64,000 nucleotides of DNA from Euryodendron excelsum (GCA_033060915.1 CM065397.1:15903501-15967500), one strand, 5' to 3'; shown: positions 20,961-33,500, numbered from the stretch's first letter. Numbers and translations: made by a program. Notes: generated by a model not told the origin, from the sequence alone.

Positions 20961-22779
20961 ATAACTCAAGAAAAATTACCTTTCCTAAACCGTTTAACTA
21001 TAAAAATTCTTTTTTAAACCCTATCTAAAGTCATCCCCTACACTAGGGCAACAATGGGATCAGTTAACCCGACCAATTGATGCAAGAGGCAATGAATAAG
21101 TCTTTCCATGCGATGGAACATTCCTTAGTGCAAGCACAGTTCAACATCAATTCATGAGAAGAGCCTCTTAGTTGTCAAAATTTTGTGAAGCTTGACGGAC
21201 TATGCAATTCGATTTTAAATGAAGCAAGGCCTTCAATTCTTCTACCATACAGTGAAAAGCATCCCTTTGCGAAGCCCACTTGAGCCAGTTACATTTTTTA
21301 GAAAATCGACCTAGTGCCCACTACCCCCAATAGGTCAAAGTAAAGTAAAGAAGAAAAATGGTGGGAATGAGTTTAGGAAAAAAAAAACAGAGAAAGAGAG
21401 ATAGAAAGTGGGAACAAATTAAAGGAGTGCCAAAAGGAGAAAACAAATAAAAAGAGAGTAATTCTGAGGGATCTAGTTCGTGAGGAATGCAAGGAGTAGG
21501 ATAGGTTCAAATCCCAAAAAGACAAAAGAAAAGGGAATACAAGTAGAAAAAAGGGAGTCCACAAAAATGAGAAAGAGATGAAAGGCGAGTCGAGTTGTTA
21601 AAGGTAATCACGGGCCCTAAAAAACCCAACGTAAACAAAAAATCTTGAGCCTTGGTATCCTTTCCTTTCAAATACCGTATAACCTAGCCCACATTATGGT
21701 CCAAATGAAAGCCCTCTTTGATAAAAAAAAAAAAAAAAAAAAATTGCAAAGTCCAAGAATCTTCTTTGTAAGATAGACAACCAAAGGCGTTTGCCAAAAT
21801 AGAGCATTGAAGTAGAAGATGATTCTCGGTAAAAAGACCCACTTGACAAGAAAGTTTGAGTCTTTTACCCTAAGTCCTCTTGGATTGATGATGGACATTT
21901 AGAACTAAGAGCTTTCACCCTTAAAGGCAATGATCTTAGTCTTAACCTGTACCAAATTTTTGGGTCATAAAAAAGCCTTTTCTTTCACCGCCCCTCACCT
22001 AACCATACATTACTGTCCAAAGAAAGACCACTTTCATCCACAATGATCCATTAATCCAAAAGCTCTCACAGTCAAAGAGTTCTTCAAACCCCTATCAAAA
22101 GAAAAAGAGGGGTCACCCTAATAATTTAGCTTTCTGAATTTGTAAGTCACTAGACATGCCAAACAAGTGCTGGATGAAAAACAAAAGATTATAAATCTTT
22201 TGCAAACTAGAGCTATCCTAGCGGTTCTCACCATCATGAAAGGAAGCCTTCCTATCAAAGTCATCAGACCATGGTATAATCTATTTTGTACCATAGCAAA
22301 TGGGGTAATGACCCATCTTCAACCTCCCAATCAACTTTGAACAGCTTGATACAACCTTTTCTAAACCATGAAAACTGGGGCGACGTCTCCTCCTCAACTT
22401 TCTATTTAACTACAAACCACTAGATCTATTCAAGAAAAACCAACCAAAGATGTTCAATCTTTCAGATATCACAAACTTTTCAAAGGAAAGCTCACACCCT
22501 CTAGAAGCAAACTCAAGATGTTTGATTTCAGAGAAGCACAATCCCTCAAAAAATATGCCAACAAGAATCTTGTTATGCCAAGCAAAAGAAAAAGGAAAAC
22601 TCGACAACCAAGCATTCCAATCTCAAGCGATCCAAAGACGGACAAATGTCCTCTCCTTCAAGCTTTAAGATAGAAGAACAACAATCACAAAATGGTCTGC
22701 CATCACTCCCCAGGCTTAACTTACCTCCAAAGCTTCAACAAAGCAAAGGTATAATTCTTACCAAATCAAATTAAAATAT
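20961..22779. other. Non-coding part of the Athila-like element or its flank
   Basis: No gene recognised. There is a run of 22 A at about 21722-21743 and an A/G-rich stretch 21350-21590. The 60-76 codon frames here are not supported. Confidence 0.45.
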
Positions 22780-23540
22780 TTTAAAAGCGAGAGCTCTTGC
22801 TTTCTTTCAAGAGTCAAAATCAATTTTCAAATTCAAAAGCTTTCAAAGCTATTTCTATAAAAAATTTCAACTTTCAACTTCAACTCAACTTCGAAAGCGA
22901 AGGCTCTTACTTTCTTTCAAAGTTAGAAACATTTTCAAGTTCAACAGTTTTCAAAACTTTTGCTACAGAAAGTTTTAATTCCAATTTCAAAATCAATTTC
23001 ACGAGTGAAAGCTTTTGCTCTTTTTCAAGTTCAAAATCAATTTTCAAGTGGAAAAAATTTGAAAAACCTTTCCTATAAAAGGTTTCAATTATAATTTCAA
23101 AATCAATTCCAAAAGATAAAATCTCCTGCTTTATTTCAAATTCCAAATCATTTTCAACTTCAAAAGTTTTCAAAACTCTTTTTACAAAAAGTTTAAAAAA
23201 TCTACTTCAAAATCGAATGCCCTTGCTTTCTATTAAATTCTAAATCATTCTCAAGCTCAAAGGTTTTCAAAGTTTTTTCTTCAAAAAGTTTCAATTCCAA
23301 AGTGAAATCAAGTTTTCTGAACTTTTTCTTCAAAAAAGCATCAAGTTTCAAGTCAAATCGAGGTTTTCAAACTTTTCCCCGTAAAAAGTTTCATTTCAAA
23401 AAAAAAACAAATTTCTAGGTTTTTCAAATATTTTCCTTCAAAAAGCAACTTCCAAAGGTTTTCCAAACTTCCCCCTTAAAAAGTTTCATCTCAAGTTTCA
23501 TAAGTTTTTAAAAGTTTTGCCTCAAAACTTTTTGTTTCAA
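22780..23540. repeat. About 108-bp tandem repeat, degenerate
   Basis: At least five units share a GCTCTTGCTTTCTTTCAA-like string (near 22793, 22903, 23011, 23122 and 23219), an AATCAATTTTCAA string and a paired AAAGTTTTCAAA/AAAAAGTTT stretch. Spacing is 97-111 bases. After 23300 the units shorten. The open frames at 22797-23078 (+) and 22907-23173 (-) are repeat artefacts. Confidence 0.75.
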
Positions 23541-23849
23541 GACTTGATGGTATTTGTTTGATGGCATCCAAGATAGGAATATTGACTTAAACCTGTTTGA
23601 AAATCTTATATATTTTAGAATTCAGAGACTCTTTCTTAGGTCTAGTCAATCTATGGGGAAACGGGGCATGTTTCAAATCTTCAATGCCCAAGCCTTTAGA
23701 TGCATCAATGAATTGTTTTGAGCTCATAATGTTTCTCATTTTCTTTCCCTTCACTCTCTTTATTTTTCTCACTCTTCTCTTTCTTTTGTTCATGTCCTAA
23801 CCCTACAGACTCATCCTTTTCCCTTGGTTGTTTTCTTTAGGAGTGATGG

Positions 23850-25420
23850 TTTTGTCTAGTTGTTTTATGCTCTTAAGGGTAGTGATGGCCTGAACATGTT
23901 CATGTGTAGTGTCAACGTAATTTGCAGGTTTAGTGTTTGATTGCGGTTGGGCAAAAAATTTTCCTTGTGTTTATTGAGTAATCAACATCTTGTGGGTGTT
24001 TTTACCATAATATTGGTCTCCCCTTGTGATTGTTCTAGATTTGTGACCCTACTTGTGAGTGCTCTCAAATTTTTAGTCACTTGGTTGTCCTCATTATTTC
24101 TCCTATGAGGAGGTTGGTATTGTGCCAGTTGAGGTACGTATGGTTATGGTACCGGTGGTGTGGAATAGGGCATCGATTGCCCTTGGAAAGTTTGTGGTGT
24201 TGGTTGAAAAGCTTGTGAGGGTTATTGGAATTGTTGAGGGTTTTGAGGACCCTCTTGTTTCCATCCAAAATTAAAGTAATTCCTCCAACTCGGGTTATAC
24301 GTATTGGAGTAGGAATTATTCCCACTCCTCTGATTTTGGTACCCCCCTTGAAATTAGCCAATCGCATTTACTTAGCTATGAAGTGCTTTTCTTACCCTTG
24401 GTATAACTGGACATGATGCAGTGTCATGATCCAATGTGTCACAAACTAAGCATAGTGAGAGTATCTCAACCGGTACGGAAGTGGTGGCCTTAGAAGTTTT
24501 CAAAGCCTCCAACTTGCATATGAGTGACGTGACTCTATCTTGTAGGTCTTCTATTTCAACTAGTTGATGTTTAACTCTGACATGTGAGGTAGTGGGTTTT
24601 TTATATGATTTTGAGTGGTATGGTTTTGAGTTCCCGTACTAGCCCAATTTGTTGCCAAATTGGCTAGATAGTCGAAGTAATTGTATGCCTCGGCGGGATT
24701 TTTGTCTGGATAAGTTCTCGCGCACATAGATTCTATATACATCTTCAATTGAGGAGTTAATAAACAATAGAACGTGTTTAAGATGTGCCATTCCGAGAAA
24801 CCGTGATGTGGACATACGAATAATAGGCCCTTGAACCTCTTCCAACATTAGAAGAAAGTCTCACCATTATCCGATGCAAGTTGAGAAATGGAATGTCATA
24901 GTGCATTAGTGCAATTTTCAGGGAAGAACTTTTTCAAGAACTCCCCTTGTAGTGTGTTCCATGAATGTATGGACATGAGCCTTAGTGAATTGAACCATGT
25001 CTTGGCCCTGTCCTTTAGAGTGAATGAGAAGAGTTTTAAAAGTAAAACTTCCCGAGGACATGTATTGTCTTGAAAAATGGAGTATGCATCCTTAAAGTCT
25101 TTGATGTGTGTCTATGGTGGCTCTGAATCAAAGCCATGAAACTGGAGTATGGCTTGAAGTATTCCTGGTTTAAGATTTAGAGTGGTTTGATGTGCAAGAA
25201 GTACTATGGAAGATGTAGGTGCTCGCCTTAAGGGGTTCGTGTAGTCTATCATAGTACAGTTTTGTGCTTCGGCTTCCCCTACATTGCTTCCCCTTTTATG
25301 GCCATTGTTTTGGCCATTGTGTCCGTTGTGTCCATTGTTTCCATCTCCTGGGACTTATCCCTGTGGATCATTAATGTTTTCCATAGGTGTGGGTTGTGAA
25401 TCAACCAAGTAAAATTGAGG
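23850..25420 (-). pseudogene. Athila/Tat-type retrotransposon gag, decayed
   Basis: Translating the - strand gives, in order, a low-complexity GHNGHNGQNNG stretch, a start region with MIDYTNPLRRAPTS, then the gag core (THIKDFKDA, FSFTLKDRAKTWFNSL, SWNTLQGEFLKKFFPEN, FKGLLFVCPHHGFSEWH, NPAEAYNYFDYLANL). A single zinc knuckle of the CX2CX4HX4C type lies near 24410-24455. A Gln/Pro-rich tail ends near 23850. These match the retrotransposon gag family (PF03732-like). Stops interrupt it (for example near 25357, 25130 and 24896), and short shifts separate the pieces. The primer site lies about 520 bases upstream, as expected for a gag. Confidence 0.82.
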
Positions 25421-25940
25421 TAAGTTTGTTGGATTAAAACGAGTAGGTGATGGAGTTAAATAAACGATGGAAGGTTACGTAAAGGGGAGACTCTACAAAG
25501 ACGATACGTGTGATCTCTAAAGAATAAGGACATACAAATGCAATGCACATATCAATCAAGTCAAGTCCTTCTAAACCTCCAATTTCTATAGAAATATCAA
25601 TTTTGTTACCCACAAGAAATTTAAAAGCAACCCAACCGATCCTCTAATCATCATATACAAGGCAAAACCACCAATAAACAATTAGCACGTTGCTTAACTG
25701 CCTCTAATTCGGCCTCTTAAGTACAATATGCTTAGACCCCTAAAAAGAAGAAAAACAAGTAAACAAATCCTAAAATTGTAATATCACAAAAACAAAAATG
25801 ATGGAATGAAGTTACTGCATGGCCTTAACCAATGATTCCTCTGTGGTTGTAGGTTGATGGTAAAACAGTCCACCGAACTTTGTGCTGACTGAGGTTTGTG
25901 TTCTAGCACGCCTCTTACGATCACTTGTGTGAAAGCAAGC

Positions 25941-25958
25941 TCCTCGGGAACGGTGCCA
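25941..25958 (-). promoter_or_regulatory. Decayed primer-binding site, Asp-tRNA type
   Basis: The - strand reads TGGCACCGTTCCCGAGGA. The Athila-lineage standard is TGGCGCCGTTGCCGGGGA, complementary to Asp-tRNA. It differs at three positions. Five bases separate it from the proposed LTR end at 25964. Confidence 0.65.
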
Positions 25959-25963
25959 AAACT

Positions 25964-27417
25964 TGAACTCTCACCAAACATGTGTTTGAGATGATCCCAA
26001 GGGTAGGATGGCGAAGTAGTATAACTCGGAGTACGAGATCATTCCCACAAGGAGCTATGTGCACAAGACCGAAAGAACTAAAACAAGCCTCTCAATCGCT
26101 CATGAAAATTCTAACAAAATGCTTCTAAAAAAGAAAATAAAATTATGATCATTTTGGAAATGGTTTGATTATCTAAACTAGCTAACAAGCAAATGCTAAA
26201 CAACTTGAACACAGTTTGATTTTAAAGTAATGAGACAAAGTCTCGGGATTAATCGATCTAACCAATTATTTTTCTTCGAATTCCAAAGGAGGTATTTTAT
26301 AACTCAAATCCTTCAACTATGTCGTGAGTCTAGGATTCAGAAGTTTTAGCGATAAAAACGAAGTGTTCTTTAGAAATTCAACTTCTAGAGTAAATCGAGT
26401 TGTTAGTATCAAGGATGAATACCATCGATTAGTGCAGCACATATACTGAATATAAATTCATGCATAAACATTACTAAACATAATCAATCATCCAAGTTTT
26501 CAATGATTTCTAGAATGAAGAAGAAAAAGAATGATAAAAATGAAGATTTAGTTTTGAAACCCAAAATCTCACCTCCTTTGTTCATCCAAGACCTTTAATT
26601 GGTCTTCAAAATCAATCCTGAGATGGAAAGAGTTAGCTAATCACCTCCATCTATGAAACGCTTTGAAATAATTGAATACACACTAAAAATATGGATTTGA
26701 TGCAAAGAAACAAGAGAAATCTCAAATATAATGCAAGGAATCTAAAGAACTTGTATTGAAACTTGTGTTTAAGTGATTACAATTACAAATAAGTAAAAAT
26801 CTAACAAATGTAAGCTATTCTAATGAAAAACTTACATTACCCTCTATTATAGCCGCCTCCCTCCTCCTTTGTTCGAACATAATGGCTTAGTATTTATAGG
26901 GATCAACTTTTAAACCCTAAAATCTATCAGAAATTGGCCTTACTGTTCGAACGGCATAACGGGCCTTCGAACGCCTCTGCCTTGCTCATCGTCGTTCAAA
27001 CGCTAAGAACTAGTGTTCGAGTGCCAAGCCAATTCTTGGATTACAGGACCTCGGGATGTTCGAAAGCTGGCCTTTGGTGTTCGAATGCCAAAAAGGGCAA
27101 AAACTTTTGGAATTGACTTGTTTGAGTCTCTTGGAGTTAGAATTTGCTGACGCTCATTAGACACAAACATGTGTAACTTGAAGAGATTGTTCTAAAGGCG
27201 TATCATTCATCCCATTCTGATCTATGAGTGAAAACTTGCATGTTTCCCGAGATTAGGCCTCAACAACGTTCCTCAACGAGCCATGCCAGCAGACCAGATC
27301 ACTTCTTTGACTCCAAATCAACTTCCTTAGCTTTAAATGCCTGAAATAAGATTGAGTACGAGGTTAAATGCAATATATAGCAAAAAGAGCATAATTAACT
27401 CTAATCTACGGCTATCA
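25964..27417 (-). repeat. LTR of the Athila-like element
   Basis: About 1.45 kb. On the - strand it starts TGATAGCCGTAGATTAG at 27417, a start I know from Athila-like LTRs, and ends GAGTTCA before the primer site. A TATA box lies at 26891-26898. The end at 25964 is inferred from the TG...CA rule and the primer site; 25981 is an alternative. No partner LTR is seen, so the ends are unconfirmed. No gene inside. Confidence 0.6.
26891..27085 (-). promoter_or_regulatory. TATA box with TTCGAA-rich upstream block
   Basis: TATAAATA on the - strand at 26891-26898. Just upstream in that direction (26936-27085) the word GTTCGAA or a close variant occurs at least six times. A similar arrangement on the + strand lies at 29685-29900. 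Confidence 0.55.
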
Positions 27418-27435
27418 AAGGTTATTTAGCAACGA

Positions 27436-27457
27436 TAGACTACACTTGTGTAGTCTA
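27436..27457. repeat. Perfect inverted repeat at the junction of two elements
   Basis: TAGACTACA, a four-base loop, then TGTAGTCTA. It lies 18 bases outside the Athila-like LTR and just before the RNase H coding similarity begins. Confidence 0.85.
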
Positions 27458-27462
27458 ATCAC

Positions 27463-29413
27463 CTACTCCTAAGACCATCAAAGAAGTGAGTTATTTCCTT
27501 GGGCATGCCATTTTTTACTGGGTTTTATTCAATCTTTTAGCGCTATTTCCCATCCAATGTGTGCCCTATTAGCTGAAGATGCACCATTTGAGTGGACGCC
27601 ATCTTATCAAGAAGTATTCGATAAGCTCAAAGAGCATTTGATTACGGCTCTTATCATCCCACCTTTGGATTGGAACCTACCGTTTAAGATTATGTATAAT
27701 GTTAGTGAGTATGCTATAGGTGCCGTTTTAGGATAAAAGAAAGAGAAGAAGCCACATATGATACATTATGCTAGGAAAACTTTGGATGAAGCCCAAGTGA
27801 ACTATACCATCACTGAAAAGGAATTACTTGATGTGGCTTTTGCCTTGGATAAATTTTGGTCAAACTTGGTGGGCTCCTTTGTGATAGTTTATATCGACCA
27901 TATTGCCCCCAAGTATTTGCTTTCCAAGAAAAAGGTAAAGCCACAGTTGATTAGGTGGATTCTCCTTCTTTAAGAGTTCAATATTGAGATTAGGGATAAG
28001 AAATGCGTTGAGAATGTGGTCACCGACCACCTCTCTAGACTCCCATTTGAGGCCCTAAATCATGATGACCTACCCATTAAAGAGCATTTCCTTGATGAGC
28101 AATTAATGCATGTCCAATCCATCTCTCATGACTCTTCTCCTTGGTATGCCAATGTAGCTAACTTCTTAGCTACCGAAGCCATCCCCACTTAGTGGTCTTC
28201 CTTGGATAGGAAGAAGTTTCTAAGGCTAGTCCAGAACTTTTTTTGGTATGAACCTTATATTTCCAAATATTGTTCAGACCAAATTATAAGAAGGTGTGTG
28301 GCCAATAATGAGTTCGAGAGAATTTATTGAGTTTTGCCATTTTTCATCTAGGAAAACCATTGCAAAGATCTTGCAATATGGTTTATATTGGCCCACAATC
28401 TTCAAAGATGTTTATTATTTTTGCATGGCTTGTGATAGGTGTCAAAGGTTAGGTAGTCTTTCAATAAAGCACATGATGCCTCTTAACCCCATTCTTATAC
28501 TAGCAATTTTTTATTGTTAGGGTATAGACTTCATAAGGTCCATTTCCTAGCTCTTTTGGGTATCTCTATATCGTAGTGGCAATTGACTATGTTTCGAAAC
28601 GGGATAAGGTGATTGCTACTTATGCAAATGACCACCAAGTGGTAGCCAAATTATTTAAGGAGAACATTTTTTCTCGCTTTGGTATGCCTCATGTCATCAT
28701 TAGTGACGATGGTTCCCACGTTTGTAATTGCCTTATTGGTGTATTGATGAACAAGTATGGCATTATAGATAAGGTGGGTACCTTGTATCACCCACAAATC
28801 CAAGGGTAAGTCGAATTGGCCAACTATGAGATTAAGACAATTATAGAGAAAACTGTCAATCCTTATCGAAAGGATTGGTCCTTAAGGTTAGTTGATGCAT
28901 TATGGGAATATCGAATCACCTATAAGACAATTCTTGTTGCATCCCCGTATAAGCTTGTGTATGAAAAAGCCTGCCACCTCTCGATGGAGATTGAACACAA
29001 AGCCTATTGAGTGATACGCCAATTCAATGTGTGTGGATGAGGTGGGGACCTTTTGAAAACTCTAACTTAATGAACTTGATGAACTCCGAAATGATGTTTT
29101 TGAAAATGTAAAGATCTCTAAAGTAAAAAAAAAAGCCCACCATGACCAACACATCCGTTGGAAATCCTTTAGTGTTGGCCAAAAAGTCTTACTCTACAAT
29201 TCTCGGATATACTTGCTCCTGAGCAAATTGAAGAATAAATGGTTGGGGCCCTACTTGGTCAATGAAGTCACACCCCATGGGGCTATTGAAGTTCAAAAGG
29301 TAGATAATGGGGCATCCTTTAAGGTGAATGGGTAAAGGTTGAAGCCTTGCTTTGAGAATCACCAAGGCGTGATTGATTATGTGGATCTTGTTGATCCACC
29401 AAAGTTTGATTGA
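27463..29413 (+). pseudogene. Athila-like pol fragment: end of RT, RNase H, integrase
   Basis: On the + strand, broken frames give SFLGHA (end of reverse transcriptase), then the RNase H linker and core (FEWTPSYQEVFDKLK, NYTITEKELLDVAFALDKF, RDKKCVENVVTDHLSRLP). Next come WYANVANFLA and the integrase zinc region (H and H, then CMACDRCQ near 28423-28446), the catalytic core (GIDF near 28519; ISDDGS near 28700; YHPQIQG-VELAN with the Glu near 28813) and the C-terminal part to TGA 29411-29413 (KVLLYNS, KWLGPYLV, PHGAIEV). The best fit from memory is the Athila lineage. Stops or shifts occur near 27570, 27734, 27971, 28190, 28310, 28519, 28807 and 29008. Gag, protease and most of reverse transcriptase are missing upstream, where an oppositely oriented LTR begins. 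Confidence 0.88.
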
Positions 29414-29684
29414 AAATCATGGTGAAATCTTTAGATAGGAGTAGTTTAGGTAGTCTAGCTTTTACTTTGTTCTTTTATTTGGTTTTAACTTTAGTTGGAG
29501 ATGCCACCTTATCCTTTCTCCCTTTGCCATTTTGCCTCATTTTGGGCCTTGTCTTCATATATTAAGGACAATACATCATTTTAGTCGCCTCAGAAGGGGG
29601 CCGGGGGGGAGTTTTTTTTGTTTGTTTGTTTTGCCCCCTTAGAATATTTTTTATTTTATTTTTTGAGTTGTTAGTTTGGGTAAT

Positions 29685-29900
29685 CATTCGAATGGTATTA
29701 AAGTTGCTCGAACGAGTTGACCCTAGTAAGGACTAGATGGCTGACTTAGGAGAACTGTTCAAAGGCAATTGAATAGTTGCGACTGGCTTTGAACGTGCAC
29801 TAGAGCCTTCGAACACTTGCAACTAACTTCGAATAGGTGCTAAGGTCGTTCGACCAGTTTAAGTGACCATTCGAATGCTTTTCTGATTTCTATATATAAG
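29685..29900 (+). promoter_or_regulatory. TTCGAA-rich block followed by TATATATAAG
   Basis: TTCGAA or close variants (TTCGAAC, CTCGAACG, GTTCGACC, TTTGAACG) recur about ten times from 29690 to 29880. A TATA-like word TATATATAAG follows at 29891-29900, then a GA run at 29951. This mirrors the LTR promoter on the - strand at 26891-27085, suggesting that it is a U3-like promoter of a related LTR. Confidence 0.4.
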
Positions 29901-29948
29901 GCATCTGATTTATTTTCTAAGTCATTCGAACACCCCATTTGATTAAGT

Positions 29949-29950
<2 letters not shown>

Positions 29951-29983
<33 letters not shown>
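29951..29983 (+). repeat. GA microsatellite
   Basis: Uninterrupted GA run of about 16 units, 50 bases after the TATATATAAG word. Confidence 0.95.
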
Positions 29984-29988
<5 letters not shown>

Positions 29989-30129
29989 GTGCAGTGACGA
30001 AGCTCTGTCAACACCCAATCAGCAGTCTCATTGGTCCAAGACCAGTTTCCTTACATCTTTAGATATTCCCTTTTTGCCCGTCTTTGTCATTTCATTATTT
30101 CCATTTATAGGGGTGGGGGTAGAAGTCAA

Positions 30130-30543
30130 GTTCGGGGTGCCCCGACCTATGACCAAATTAGATTCACGGGTCACGAAGCCTTTAAGGCTTTCAATGCCGT
30201 ATAGAGGAATAGAGGTGCTGCTCAGGAAAGGAGATGGGCTTTAGACTACTATGCTATGGAGCCATTTCTGTGGTGGGATGTTTTCACTCAGCGTGGTTTG
30301 CTCGAGTTGGCCAGGTATATCGATTCGTATAGATTTACACTGATTGCTGAACTCATGGCCAATATCTTTGACTCCTCAATAGCAGCAGGCCATGAAAGGA
30401 TCTGTTCATGGGTGAGAAGGCACCCGGTTATGATCACTCCAGCAGTGATGCTGATTTTTTTCCCTGAGGAGCATCCCCAGTTTATTTATCTAGCTGCAGA
30501 GGGGCATGGGGGTGGATCATTATGTTATGGTAGTAGAAGTTGA
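30130..30543 (+). pseudogene. Open frame in the Athila-like tail, possible third-ORF remnant
   Basis: A frame from about 30130 (RPYDQIRFTGHEAFKAF) is broken by TAG near 30206 and continues open to TGA 30541-30543. The last ATG-initiated part (30256-30543) is 95 codons and includes WWDVFTQRGLLELARYIDS and RFTLIAELMANIFDS. The position after integrase and the general character fit the third ORF found in some Athila elements, whose role is uncertain. The match is too weak to name a function. Confidence 0.4.
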
Positions 30544-31465
30544 CAAGACCAAGGCAAGTGATGGGGTATAGACCTTGTGTACTCATATTTACTCTAACAC
30601 AATGCATAAAACCAATCAAAATGAAGTGAAATATGAAAATCCATTACAAATTCACATGCTCAGATTTCCAGAGCACTAATTGATAGCGAATTTGTCCTGA
30701 ATTGGCAAATTTGCGATCTCAATGCGAGTGTGTCAGGCCCATCAGATGAACTAGGTGACTTAGATTGGGACCATAGCACATTTATGAAATACAATCTTGG
30801 ATTAGCTGACATTTAGTGTTTTGCATTAATTATACTTGAGTTTGATTGATGATATATCCTTAGTCTTAATGCATTGTAAGATTTTATCACAAGCACACTT
30901 ATGCTGAGGGAATTACACTTTTGAGCACAAATCATGTCATATAGTATCAAATGTGCTAACTTGTGCATTCTTAGTCTTATATGAGTAGAGATTTTCCCTT
31001 GTAAGCTTTAGGGCCAAATCTATTTTTCGAAGTGATTATATTTACTCAAGCATAAAGTTCTTCATCTTCATCTCTTTTGAATGGCTTCATTTTAATTGTA
31101 TTGGTTCATATTCTAGATAATGATTAACAATGTTGACACTTATATTCTTTCAAGATCTATTTGTGTATGCCTTGAAAATGATTTTGGGCCATCTTTTGTT
31201 CTCTTGAGCCACCGAGTTTCTTTTTGATTTCATTCCCTTGTGACCTTTTGCATTGACCTATTTGATTGTGTGGTCTTAGCCGAGATTGTTTTTTCATAAT
31301 TAAGATATCCCTTTGGATTGAGAATCACAAATATCTTGAATTATAGAAAGCTCTTGGAAAGTAAAAAGAGCTATTGTTCATTACAAGTGAAAAATAAAAA
31401 AAACGAAAGAAGGAAAAATGTAGCAAAGAAAGGACAAGAAAGAAAGGGAAGTGTAAGAATACAAG

Positions 31466-31549
<84 letters not shown>

Positions 31550-31552
31550 AAA
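31466..31552 (+). repeat. GA microsatellite, interrupted
   Basis: About 87 bases of GA with two short interruptions (GAAAG, GGGAG). It creates spurious Arg-Glu-rich and Ser-Leu-rich open frames on the two strands (31318-31647 and 31371-31595). Confidence 0.95.
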
Positions 31553-33299
31553 CTAAATGGATTGCACAATCAAAGAAACAAGAAAGTGTTGTCAAATTAA
31601 AAAAAAAAAAAAAGAAAAGGAAAAAATTGGAAGTGTATGCTTATTGATCATTATATGCCTTGATCACACATGTTTTAGACCATTCCACTTCTTTCTTCAC
31701 CTTATATCTCTCTTGTTGAACCAATTGATAACATTTGAAAAGCCCTTCTTGATCCAAGTATACTAATCATGAGATCTTGTTTGGCTATAAGCCAATACTT
31801 GTAAACTATTCTTGATTGATAATTAGTTATGGTTTATCTTTCATGAAGCTATGCCAAATTGATACACTTTTACTATTTAGGTCATTGTATTTGGTTTTCT
31901 TTCTTGCATGTTTCATTCATTTACTCTATATAAGAGCATTCCATTATGAAGAACCACGTGCTTATTTGTTTGAGAGTGCATGTCCTGTAAGGATTTGGAT
32001 TGAGGTTCAAATGTTTTTGAATATGTGGGGATGTACATTTGAGCTATATTGCATGAGTCTATCACCCACTCACTTGAACCTCACTTTTGTGTTCTTTGTG
32101 ATGATCTTTTGATTGCATTAGGAGGAAGGATGTCTTTTGCGATTACGTGGGTATAATTGTGCATAATCTTCATGCTCTAATGGTTCTTTGATTGTAGGTC
32201 ATGAATAGATGTTTACATATCACTGTAAGCCCTCACGAGACACCACTCGTCTACTAGGGGTAATTTAAGGGTTTAAAGGCTTAATACATAGGTTAAATGC
32301 ATGTGTAACTCCTACAAAAGTGGTTGTCGCTTCCCAGTTTTTAGACACCACCAGACCCTACTTGGCTTCGACAAAAATACGGTACTCCCTCATTAGAACT
32401 CATCCTCCTAGAAGGACGAGTGTGACATGATTTGATTTTGAAAACTTGATTTGATTTAAGGGGCTTTTGGAAAAAGTTTGGAGTTACCACCTAACATAGT
32501 TAAAGATATATTAGGTCACATAAAACTAAGTGTAATCCGAAGACTAGACTTAGGTTTTTCGAAAAGGTTTTGGAAATGTCCTCCTAAGAAGGCTTTTTAG
32601 AAAAAAGGTTTTTAGCAATCTTTTTTAAAATGTTCAGAAAGCCCTTTTGGAAAACATGACTTCGGATTGGTGTTTGAAACAGAAATCTATGGTTCGAGTT
32701 TTGGTAACGTATAGGGAAGATATCCTAAGAATTTTTGAAAATATCACCCTACCCCACACTTTTTGTGCCTACATGTCTCATCACCCTTAATTCATTCGCT
32801 TGAATAACCGGTTACTAATATCCACTTTAGAATTTTAAAAAATGAGTTTAGTCATCACTTTTTGGATGAACGATGCATGGTGCAAGTTTTGAAAAAAGTG
32901 TTTGAAAATATGGAAACTTTAAAGGGATTTGAAATAGAAATCATGAATGGATAAAAATTTTTGAAAAGGGGGACTTGGCTTTAAATGAAAGCTATGATCA
33001 CCCCATTTTAGGTTGCCTACGTATCTCATTTGATGAGAATCAGGTCATTCATAGTTCAGGTCAGGGCCTGATAGAAAATAGGCGCATTAAGGCCATTAGA
33101 AGACACATTGGGTCTAGTTTTGAAAAGTAGGTAAATTAGGGCCTTTGGGAATTCTGAAGACGAATTGGGGTCTTCGGAAAGTTTTGAAGACACTTTGAGA
33201 TCTTTGGAAAAAGAGAATTTCAAAGTTTAGAAAAATGTCTTTAAAATAGGACTTGGGATGTTCGAAGTTTTTTGAAATCAGGTTTGAAGATGATTTTAA

Positions 33300-33500
33300 A
33301 TATTTTTGAAATTATGTCAAGGAAGTTTTGAAATATTTTTGAATCAACTCATGGGAGTTTTGGAATTGCTTTGAAACAACTCAAGCGAGTTTTGAAAAGA
33401 TTTTGAAATAACTCAAGAAAGTTTTTAGAAATGTTTTGAAACACCTTAAGGGAGTTTTGAAAATGTTTTGAAATAACTCAAGGGAGTTTTAAAAATGTTC
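33300..33500. repeat. About 38-bp repeat in L5
   Basis: Five or six units of the type GGGAGTTTTGAAAATGTTTT followed by GAAATAACTCAA, with spacing near 38 bases. Confidence 0.7.

Larger units (their letters stand above)
20961..27417 (-). mobile_element. Athila-like LTR element with gag but no recognisable pol
   Basis: Read on the - strand: LTR (27417 to 25964), primer site (25958 to 25941), gag (about 25420 to 23850), a 108-bp tandem-repeat region (23540 to 22780) and non-coding DNA to the Ogre-like LTR. I find no protease, reverse transcriptase or integrase, and no 3' LTR. The left limit is set only by the neighbouring element, so the true end is unknown. This is either a non-autonomous derivative or a deleted copy. 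Confidence 0.65.
29414..32324 (+). other. Downstream region of the Athila-like fragment
   Basis: This holds a G-rich GGGGGCCGGGGGGGAG stretch (29596-29611) of the sort that follows integrase in Athila elements, a promoter-like block (29685-29900), GA microsatellites and one open frame (30256-30543). The remainder (30550-32324) is AT-rich and I see no gene. A 3' LTR was not found. Confidence 0.5.

Noticed and set aside
31318..31647. Arg-Glu-rich 109-codon protein and its Ser-Leu-rich antisense
   Set aside because: Translation of a GA microsatellite.
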